Source: an uncultured Steroidobacter sp. (GTDB lineage Bacteria; Pseudomonadota; Gammaproteobacteria; Steroidobacterales; Steroidobacteraceae). Taken from it: 64,000 nucleotides of DNA. A model generated the notes under the pieces. It saw only the letters and a program-made list of their open reading frames with translations. It was not told where the DNA came from and ran no database searches. Shown here piece after piece: positions 58,549-64,000 of the stretch. The stretch is from contig CALMII010000017.1 in assembly GCA_937864115.1 (NCBI GenBank), positions 1 to 64,000 on the forward strand, in the 5' to 3' direction. The translations under genes were made by a program, and so were the position numbers. Positions within the stretch are counted from its first letter, which is position 1, and every line of letters begins with the position of its first letter.

Positions 58549-59802
58549 ATGCATTGGTTCACCCTGCTGTTCGTGCTGCTTCTGATGTTGTCGACGCTGC
58601 TGCGCAGCTGGCTGAATCAACGGCAGATCGCTGCGGTGGCCCGGCATCGCGACCGGGTTCCCGAAGCATTTGCCGGGCAGGTGGACATCGATTCGCACCG
58701 CAAGGCGGCCGACTACACCGTTGCGCTCGGCCGCCTCAATCGCTGGGACATTCTGCTCGATGCCATCATCGCACTGGCCTTTACGCTGGGCGGCGGCCTC
58801 CAGGCCATCGATCTCGCCTGGCAGACGGCAGGCCTGGGCCCCGTGTGGCACGGCACGGCGGTAGTGCTGTCGGCATTGCTGGCGATATCGGCCATCGGCC
58901 TGCCGCTGTCAATCTATCGCACGTTCGGCATCGAAGCCCGTTTCGGCTTCAATCGCATGACGGCGGGATTGTTCATCGCCGACCTGCTGAAGGGGTTGCT
59001 GCTGACCCTGCTGCTCGGCGGTCCGCTCGTGTTCGTGATCCTGTATCTCATGCAGCGCGCAGGCTCGTTGTGGTGGGTCTACGCATGGGGCGTCTGGGTG
59101 GGGTTCACGCTGTTCGTGACCTGGGCCTGGCCGCGCTTCATTGCACCGATCTTCAACAAGTTCACGCCGCTCGCCGATGAGACGCTGAAACAGCGCACTG
59201 AATCGCTGCTGCAGCGCTGTGGCTTTTCATCGCAGGGCGTGTTCGTCATGGACGGCTCGCGACGCTCGGTGCATGGCAATGCGTACTTCACCGGCGTGGG
59301 CCGCAACAAGCGCATCGTGTTCTTCGACACGCTGGTCGAACGCCTGCAGGCGACCGAGATCGAGGCCGTGCTGGCGCACGAGCTCGGGCACTTCCGGCTG
59401 CATCACGTCCGTTCGCGGCTGATCCTTTCGCTGCTGTTCGGCCTCGGCGGACTGGCGCTGCTCGGCGTGCTGGCCGCCTGGCCGCAGTTCTATCCGGCCC
59501 TCGGCGTCAGCCAGCCGTCCGCCCATGCCGCATTGCTGTTGTTCATGCTCGTCCTGCCGTCGTTTACGTTCTTCCTGACGCCCATCGGCGCCTGGTGGTC
59601 GCGCAAGCACGAGTTCGAGGCGGATGAGTTTGCGGCGAAGTTCTCCGATGCCCGCGAACTCGCCGAGGCGCTGGTCAAACTGTATCGCGACAATGCGACG
59701 ACATTGACGCCCGACCCGCTGCATTCGACCTTCTACGATTCGCATCCGCCGGCACTGACCCGCATCGCCCGATTGCAGCAACTCGCGGCGCAACGCGCCT
59801 GA
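58549..59802 (+). CDS. M48 family membrane metallopeptidase, Ste24-like
   Basis: A 417-residue integral membrane protease with about seven spans. The CAAX-peptidase N-terminal region contains IYRTFGIEARFGFNRMTAGL near residues 122-141, and IAPIFNKFTPLADETLKQR follows. The catalytic HELGHFRLHH lies at about 280-289 and the second zinc ligand in KHEFEADEFAAK. The C-terminus has HSTFYDSHPPALTRIARLQ. It probably handles membrane protein quality control. rsgA follows after 15 bases. Confidence 0.93.
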   Translation: MHWFTLLFVLLLMLSTLLRSWLNQRQIAAVARHRDRVPEAFAGQVDIDSHRKAADYTVALGRLNRWDILLDAIIALAFTLGGGLQAIDLAWQTAGLGPVWHGTAVVLSALLAISAIGLPLSIYRTFGIEARFGFNRMTAGLFIADLLKGLLLTLLLGGPLVFVILYLMQRAGSLWWVYAWGVWVGFTLFVTWAWPRFIAPIFNKFTPLADETLKQRTESLLQRCGFSSQGVFVMDGSRRSVHGNAYFTGVGRNKRIVFFDTLVERLQATEIEAVLAHELGHFRLHHVRSRLILSLLFGLGGLALLGVLAAWPQFYPALGVSQPSAHAALLLFMLVLPSFTFFLTPIGAWWSRKHEFEADEFAAKFSDARELAEALVKLYRDNATTLTPDPLHSTFYDSHPPALTRIARLQQLAAQRA

Positions 59803-59817
59803 GACGGAATCGCCGCC

Positions 59818-60759
59818 ATGACATTCATGAACGCGCCGGTCGAGTTTCCCGCGCGTGTCGTCGAATCTTTCGGACGCCGCGCGATCGTGCGCACCGGCGA
59901 TGGCGAACGACTGGCCACCGAACTCTTCGGCAAACGTCTGTCGATCGTCTGCGGCGATGAAGTTCACGTACGCATGCCGCGACCGGTCGCCGCGGCGTCC
60001 GGCGATCCGCCGCGCATCATCTCCGTCGCGCCGCGCCGCACGCTGCTGCAACGTACCGACAGTCGCGGCCGTACCGAACCGCTCGCTTCCAACCTGACGC
60101 TGCTGGCCGCCGTCATCGCACCGGAGCCTGCCGTCGATGCCTACATCGTCGACCGTTATCTCGCCGCCGCCGCCTATGCACAGATCGACAGCGCCATCAT
60201 CGTCAACAAATCCGATCTCGCGGCAGCCGCGGGATTTGCGGCACTGATCGACGAATACCGCCATGCCGGTTACCCCGTCGTCGCGGTTTCCGCCCTCAAT
60301 CGCGACGCCATCGACGATCTGCGCGCCTTGGTGAAGGGCCAATCGACCCTGCTGGCAGGACAATCCGGCGTCGGCAAATCGACGCTGACGAATGCATTGA
60401 TTCCCGATTCCGAGCAACTGACGCGCTCGCTGTCCGACGCCACGGGCGAAGGGCGGCATACCACCGTATCCACCGCCCTCTTCCGCATTCCCACCGGCGG
60501 AGAACTGATCGATTCTCCCGGCGTACGCGATTTCGCTCCCGCACTCGTCAGCGATGCGACGGTCCAGAGAGGCTGGCCCGAAATCGTGAGGGCTGCGCCA
60601 GGTTGTCGCTTCCACAACTGCCTGCACCTGCGCGAACCGGGATGCGCCGTCATCGCCGCCGTGGAAGAAGGCGCGTTCTCCGCCCGCCGCTACGAAAGCT
60701 ACAAGCGGCTGCTCAACATCATGCGCGAACTGGCGCCGGACTACGAACGGCGGCGCTGA
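59818..60759 (+). CDS. rsgA: Small ribosomal subunit biogenesis GTPase RsgA
   Basis: A 313-residue circularly permuted GTPase that checks 30S maturation. An OB-fold N-terminus (PARVVESFGRRAIVRTGDGE) is followed by G4 NKSD before G1 GQSGVGKST and G3 DSPGVRDF. The zinc-binding C-terminal motif has C, C, H and C in CRFHNCLHLREPGC. The start is the ATG at 59818. It lies downstream of the M48 gene and near orn, a gammaproteobacterial order. Confidence 0.97.
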   Translation: MTFMNAPVEFPARVVESFGRRAIVRTGDGERLATELFGKRLSIVCGDEVHVRMPRPVAAASGDPPRIISVAPRRTLLQRTDSRGRTEPLASNLTLLAAVIAPEPAVDAYIVDRYLAAAAYAQIDSAIIVNKSDLAAAAGFAALIDEYRHAGYPVVAVSALNRDAIDDLRALVKGQSTLLAGQSGVGKSTLTNALIPDSEQLTRSLSDATGEGRHTTVSTALFRIPTGGELIDSPGVRDFAPALVSDATVQRGWPEIVRAAPGCRFHNCLHLREPGCAVIAAVEEGAFSARRYESYKRLLNIMRELAPDYERRR

Positions 60760-60766
60760 AGGATAA

Positions 60767-60968
60767 GAGTTTCACACGGAGATCACGGAGGACACGGAGG
60801 TCGGAGAAGAGAAGAAAAAATTCCACGGGGGACACGGGGAGCACGGGGTCTCGGAACAGAAGAATCTTTTCTTGTCCCCGTGTTCCCCGTGTTCCCATTC
60901 TTCCCCCGTGGAAATTCTTACTTCTTGATCTCTGACTCCGTGATCTCCGTGATCTCCGTGTGAAACTC
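60767..60968. repeat. Nested 200-base inverted repeat between convergent rsgA and recR
   Basis: The outer arms are a perfect 24-base pair: GAGTTTCACACGGAGATCAC plus GGAG at 60767-60790 and its reverse complement at 60945-60968. Inside them a second pair of arms (about 60811-60847 and 60876-60919) is built from short units of the form CACGGGGA, while the outer arms are built from CACGGAG units. The whole element could fold into one long hairpin and lies between two converging stop codons. Confidence 0.85.
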
Positions 60969-60977
60969 CCTGCTTCT

Positions 60978-61577
60978 TCAACTCAGCGTGTGCCGCCCAG
61001 CGAGGGCATGGGCGAGCGTACCGCCGTCGACATATTCGAGTTCGCCGCCGACCGGAACGCCGTGGGCGATGCGGCTGGATTTCACCTGATACCGCGCCCC
61101 CATCTCGGCGATGACGTGGGCCGTGGCGTCGCCCTCGACGGTGGCGTTGGTCGCCAGGATGGCTTCCTTGATTTCGCCCGTCTGCAACAGGGCGGACAAC
61201 TCGGCGAATCCGAGTTCGTCGGGGCCGATGCCATCGAGCGGCGACAGATGGCCCATCAGGACGAAATAACAACCGCGATAGCTGCCAGACTGCTCGATGG
61301 CAGCAACGTCCGCGGGCGACTCCACGATGCAGAGCAGGCCGCGGTCGCGGCTCGGCGAAGCACAGACCGGACACAGCTCCGCTTCCGCGAACATGCGGCA
61401 GCGCTGGCAGCGACCGATGGTGCCGACCGCCTTCTGCAAGGCGTCGGCTATCGCGCTGGCGCCATTGCGATCCTTCTCCAGCAGGTGGAATGCCATGCGT
61501 TGCGCCGACTTCGGCCCGACACCGGGCAGGCAGCGCAATGTTTCGATGAGTCGAACCAGTGTGGGCGGGTAGATCAC
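60978..61577 (-). CDS. recR: Recombination protein RecR
   Basis: A 199-residue DNA-binding protein of the RecFOR pathway. A helix-hairpin-helix ([18 protein letters not shown]) lies at 17-34, the four-Cys zinc motif is [16 protein letters not shown] at 57-72, and a Toprim domain ([19 protein letters not shown]) with Walker-like C-terminus follows. The start is a GTG at 61577, four bases downstream of the ybaB stop. The gene order dnaX-ybaB-recR is conserved. Confidence 0.97.
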   Translation of the reverse strand: MIYPPTLVRLIETLRCLPGVGPKSAQRMAFHLLEKDRNGASAIADALQKAVGTIGRCQRCRMFAEAELCPVCASPSRDRGLLCIVESPADVAAIEQSGSYRGCYFVLMGHLSPLDGIGPDELGFAELSALLQTGEIKEAILATNATVEGDATAHVIAEMGARYQVKSSRIAHGVPVGGELEYVDGGTLAHALAGRHTLS

Positions 61578-61581
61578 GACA

Positions 61582-61908
61582 TCAGAACGGCAGCTTGAAT
61601 CCGGGCGGCAGGTTCATCCCGCCCATCACGCCCGACATCTTCTCCTGCGTCGCGCGCTCGACTTTCTGGACGGCATCGTTGACCGCCGCCGCGACCAGAT
61701 CCTCGAGCATGTCCTTGTCGTCGGCGCTGACGATCGACGGGTCGAGCGCGACACGCAGCACCTGATGTTTGCCCGTCATGGTGACTTTCGCCATGCCGCC
61801 GCCGGCCTCGCCGGTGACCTGCAGACTGGCGATTTCCTGCTGCGCACGCTGCAGGTTGGCCTGCATCTGCTGCGCCTGCTTCATCATGTTGCCGATGTTG
61901 CCTTTCAT
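61582..61908 (-). CDS. ybaB: Nucleoid-associated protein YbaB/EbfC
   Basis: A 108-residue DNA-binding protein: [20 protein letters not shown], then [40 protein letters not shown] and the Met/Gly-rich end typical of the family. It lies between dnaX and recR, spaced 46 bases from dnaX and four from recR. Confidence 0.96.
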   Translation of the reverse strand: MKGNIGNMMKQAQQMQANLQRAQQEIASLQVTGEAGGGMAKVTMTGKHQVLRVALDPSIVSADDKDMLEDLVAAAVNDAVQKVERATQEKMSGVMGGMNLPPGFKLPF

Positions 61909-61954
61909 GAAAACTCCTGGAAAACGCGCTCAGGCGAGCGAGCGCACTCGATTG

Positions 61955-63526
61955 CTATTCGATCGGCCGAACCGAATCCGGCTGCACCGTCGCACCGAAC
62001 ACATCGCGCATCGCGCGAATGTTCGGATCCGTTTCGATGGAACGCCGCGCGCCCTGCAGGCGATCGTCCGCCGCGGCTTTCAACTGCCTCGCTGGCGTAT
62101 CCGCAATGACTTCCTCCTGCAGCGAAATCTCCAGCCTGACGGTCTCGCCGAAGTATTCCGACAACGCCTGCGCCAGTTTTTCCTCGAGCGCGGGCCGATG
62201 AAATGCGTCGCCGTCCCGATCCAGCGTCAGGCGGATCTTTCCCGGCTCGCGACCGGCGAGCACGCAATGCGCAGCGAGCTGACTGACGGGCCCGTGCAGA
62301 TTCAGACTGCCGACGATGGCACTCCATTCGGTATTCGCTGCACCCTGCTTTACTGCAGGGGCGCTGCGCGTGGGAGCCGCGACGGGCCGCGATTGCGTCG
62401 GCGTCACGGCGCCGGGCGACGGCGAAGCTGCAGCGCCGTCATCGGCAACGCCGAACGCAAGCATGCGCAGCAGCACCATCTCGAATCCGGCGCGCGCATC
62501 GGGCGCGAGTTCCAGATCGCGCCGGCCGACGATCGCAATCTGATAGAACAGCTGGGTGTCTTCCGGCGTCATGGCCGCGGCGAGACGTTTGTAGGCTTCG
62601 ATGTCTTCGGCTTCGTCCAGTTGCAGGTCGGGAACCGCCTGCAGCAACGCAATCTTCTGCAGCACGGCGGCCAGTTCGGCGAGCACCTGGCGATATTCCG
62701 GCGCACGTTCGTCGAGTTGCTCGACGCAATCCAGCACCTTCCTGGCATCGCGCGAGACGACGGCATCGATGAGGCCGAATACCTGCGAACGGTCGAGCGA
62801 GCCCAGCATGGTGCGGGTGTCTTCAGCGGTCAGCTTCGCGCCGCCGAAGGCGATGACCTGATCCAGAAGACTCAGCGCATCGCGCATGCTGCCTTCGGCA
62901 GCGCGCGCCACGAGCCGCAGCGCATCCGGTTCGAAGTCCAGTTTTTCCGCCTGGGCGATCTCGGTGAGGCGCTTGAAGATCATGCCCGGCGGAAAGCGCT
63001 TCAGGCTGAACTGCAGGCAGCGCGACAGCACGGTCACCGGCAGCTTCTGCGGATCGGTGGTCGCGAGCAGGAACTTGACGTGCGGCGGGGGTTCTTCGAG
63101 CGTCTTGAGCAGCGCATTGAACGAATGCGCCGAGAGCATGTGCACTTCGTCGATGAGGTAGACCTTGTAGCGACCGCGGGTCGGCGCGTACTGCACGTTG
63201 TCCAGCAGCTCGCGCGTATCGTCGACCTTGGTGCGCGAGGCGGCGTCGACTTCGATCAGATCGACGAAACGGCCTTCATCGATTTCCTTACACGCCGCGC
63301 ACTGCCCGCACGGCGTCGCCGTCATGCCGGTTTCGCAGTTGAGCGACTTCGCCAGGATGCGCGCGATCGTCGTCTTGCCGACGCCGCGCGTGCCGGTGAA
63401 CAGGAAGGCGTGATGCACCCGCCCCGTCGTCAGCGCATTCGTCAGCGCGCGCATGACGTGCTCCTGACCGGCCAGTTCGCTGAAATTGCGCGGCCGCCAT
63501 TTGCGGGCGAGAGCGAGATAGGACAT
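61955..63526 (-). CDS. dnaX: DNA polymerase III subunit tau (DnaX)
   Basis: A 523-residue clamp-loader subunit. Starts MSYLALARKWRPRNFSELAG; Walker A GTRGVGKTT at about 44-52, zinc site in CETGMTATPCGQCAACKEID, Walker B LIDEVHMLS, and SRC in VLSRCLQFSLKRF. A variable Ala/Pro linker near 370-410 leads to the tau C-terminal part, ending DVFGATVQPDSVRPIE as in polymerase-alpha-binding tau. I see no A-rich slippery sequence that would yield a gamma form. An upstream open frame continues through the SRP RNA gene but is not coding. Promoter not identified. Confidence 0.96.
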   Translation of the reverse strand: MSYLALARKWRPRNFSELAGQEHVMRALTNALTTGRVHHAFLFTGTRGVGKTTIARILAKSLNCETGMTATPCGQCAACKEIDEGRFVDLIEVDAASRTKVDDTRELLDNVQYAPTRGRYKVYLIDEVHMLSAHSFNALLKTLEEPPPHVKFLLATTDPQKLPVTVLSRCLQFSLKRFPPGMIFKRLTEIAQAEKLDFEPDALRLVARAAEGSMRDALSLLDQVIAFGGAKLTAEDTRTMLGSLDRSQVFGLIDAVVSRDARKVLDCVEQLDERAPEYRQVLAELAAVLQKIALLQAVPDLQLDEAEDIEAYKRLAAAMTPEDTQLFYQIAIVGRRDLELAPDARAGFEMVLLRMLAFGVADDGAAASPSPGAVTPTQSRPVAAPTRSAPAVKQGAANTEWSAIVGSLNLHGPVSQLAAHCVLAGREPGKIRLTLDRDGDAFHRPALEEKLAQALSEYFGETVRLEISLQEEVIADTPARQLKAAADDRLQGARRSIETDPNIRAMRDVFGATVQPDSVRPIE

Positions 63527-63658
63527 GAGGGTGACTGGCGACTGGCGACTGGCAAAATCCGAGGGGCGAACTTTACACGACACTACCAAGACTGTCGGGT
63601 GCAGGTCGCCGGCCACTCTGGCCAGCGGCCAGAAGCCAGTCGCCGCCAGCCGGGCGAC

Positions 63659-63765
63659 GGCCCGCGCCGGCACCTCTCCGGCGCCCGATATCACCGTTAC
63701 CGTTGCTCCCTTCCGGGCCTGGCGGGGTTCGCGGCTGATCGTCGCGGAGAAACCGACGCGAGCCG
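63659..63765 (-). ncRNA. ffs: Signal recognition particle 4.5S RNA
   Basis: The minus strand has the universal SRP apical core GCCAGGCCCGGAAGGGAGCA, with the GGAA tetraloop and the symmetric and asymmetric loops expected for Ffh binding. The arms pair downwards through CGATCA/TGATATCG and TTTCTCCG/CGGAGAGG to a 12-bp end stem GGCTCGCGTCGG/CCGGCGCGGGCC, which sets the ends at 63765 and 63659. The size, about 107 nt, and the place upstream of dnaX are typical. About 58 bases upstream lies TATATT (63829-63824), a possible -10, which would leave a 5' leader with a hairpin to be processed. Confidence 0.92.
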
Positions 63766-63864
63766 CCATAGGACCAGGAGGGACCGAAGCGGCATTCGGG
63801 CGAGGCCCGAAAAAGAGGCGCGGAATATAGCAGCCGCGACCGGCAGCGGATAGCCGACGACCGA

Positions 63865-64000
63865 TTAACCCCGCCCGCGATACGCCGCGACGCCTTGATC
63901 CGGAATCCACAGCTCCGCCGGCGGCTTGCCCGTCTGCCAGAAAACGTCGATGGGAATTCCGCCGCGGGGATACCAGTACCCGCCGATCCGCAGCCAGCGC
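63865..64000 (-). CDS. queF: C-terminal end of a probable type I QueF (preQ0 reductase)
   Basis: The last 44 codons of a gene that runs off the right edge. The end reads [20 protein letters not shown], then [20 protein letters not shown] and RGRG. The block W/F-x-PRGGI-x-I-D-x-F resembles the end of type I QueF, the NADPH-dependent 7-cyano-7-deazaguanine reductase of queuosine synthesis (FTPRGGIxIDP-type), with the longer tail I associate with proteobacterial members. The catalytic Cys lies outside the window, so the name is provisional. Confidence 0.6.
   Translation of the reverse strand, partial: RWLRIGGYWYPRGGIPIDVFWQTGKPPAELWIPDQGVAAYRGRG

Noticed and set aside
61955..63526. Programmed frameshift site in dnaX for a gamma subunit
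   Set aside because: No A-rich heptamer of the A-AAA-AAG type or long A run is visible on the coding strand.
61955..63910. A dnaX start upstream of 63526 giving a 651-residue protein
   Set aside because: The extension would translate through the SRP RNA gene, and MSYLALARKWRP is the conserved DnaX start.

Overview
The window is a high-GC (roughly 65%) chromosomal segment of a gammaproteobacterium. Three conserved gene orders point there: ftsK-lolA-(vanZ-like)-rarA-serS, clpS-clpA next to infA and aat, and ffs-dnaX-ybaB-recR. The divergent ppsR/ppsA pair and orn-rsgA linkage agree. The type II secretion block, the MmgE/PrpD-type genes and the abundance of palindromic intergenic repeats suggest a Xanthomonadales/Nevskiales/Steroidobacterales-like lineage. 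That last step is inference; no rRNA is present to settle it.

Layout. 1-2.2 kb is an accessory scar on the 3' side of a tRNA-Ser(UGA) gene: a decayed IS91-type transposase, a DUF3883 (nuclease-fold) protein and a 28-codon remnant of a ParD antitoxin without its toxin. 2.4-15.8 kb is housekeeping: yccA, serS, rarA, a VanZ-like protein, lolA, ftsK, trxB, an acyltransferase of the FemAB/GNAT type, aat, infA, clpA and clpS. 16.3-22.4 kb is a partial type II secretion operon, gspC-D-E-F only. 22.5-28.6 kb holds a small acidic protein, tex and three signalling genes (a PAS hybrid kinase, a sensor-less kinase and a FixJ-type regulator). 28.8-35.6 kb is a compact cbb3 oxidase operon, ccoN-O-Q-P, a miniature CcoH-like gene, ccoI, ccoS and a DsbD_2/SafE-type transporter, most joined by 4-base start/stop overlaps.

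35.7-38.4 kb is an ECF sigma factor unit with a membrane protein that joins a bactofilin-like beta region to an RDD domain. 38.4-46.3 kb has a SUFU-domain protein, mltA, a single-chain PheRS-like protein with an altered substrate pocket, a class III cyclase with a degenerate receiver domain, prpD, prpC and hsp20. 46.4-54.8 kb has a secreted metallopeptidase, a Gfo/Idh/MocA oxidoreductase, small membrane proteins, prc, a coiled-coil protein of unknown role, a DUF1249 protein and ppsR. 54.9-64 kb has ppsA, a DUF938 methyltransferase, orn, an M48 peptidase, rsgA, recR, ybaB, dnaX, the SRP RNA gene and the 3' end of a probable type I queF.

Two themes stand out beyond the gene list. First, small palindromic repeats are everywhere between genes. 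One REP-like family occurs at about nine loci and mixes two stem types with two loop types. Another palindrome family occurs once between genes and once in frame inside ccoI. Two further inverted repeats sit between gspE and gspF and between rsgA and recR. An exact 8-bp tandem array touches the serS start codon. Second, several otherwise familiar proteins lack hallmark residues: GspE has no tetracysteine motif, the cyclase receiver lacks its phospho-acceptor Asp, and the PheRS-like protein has lost the two Phe residues that clamp phenylalanine.
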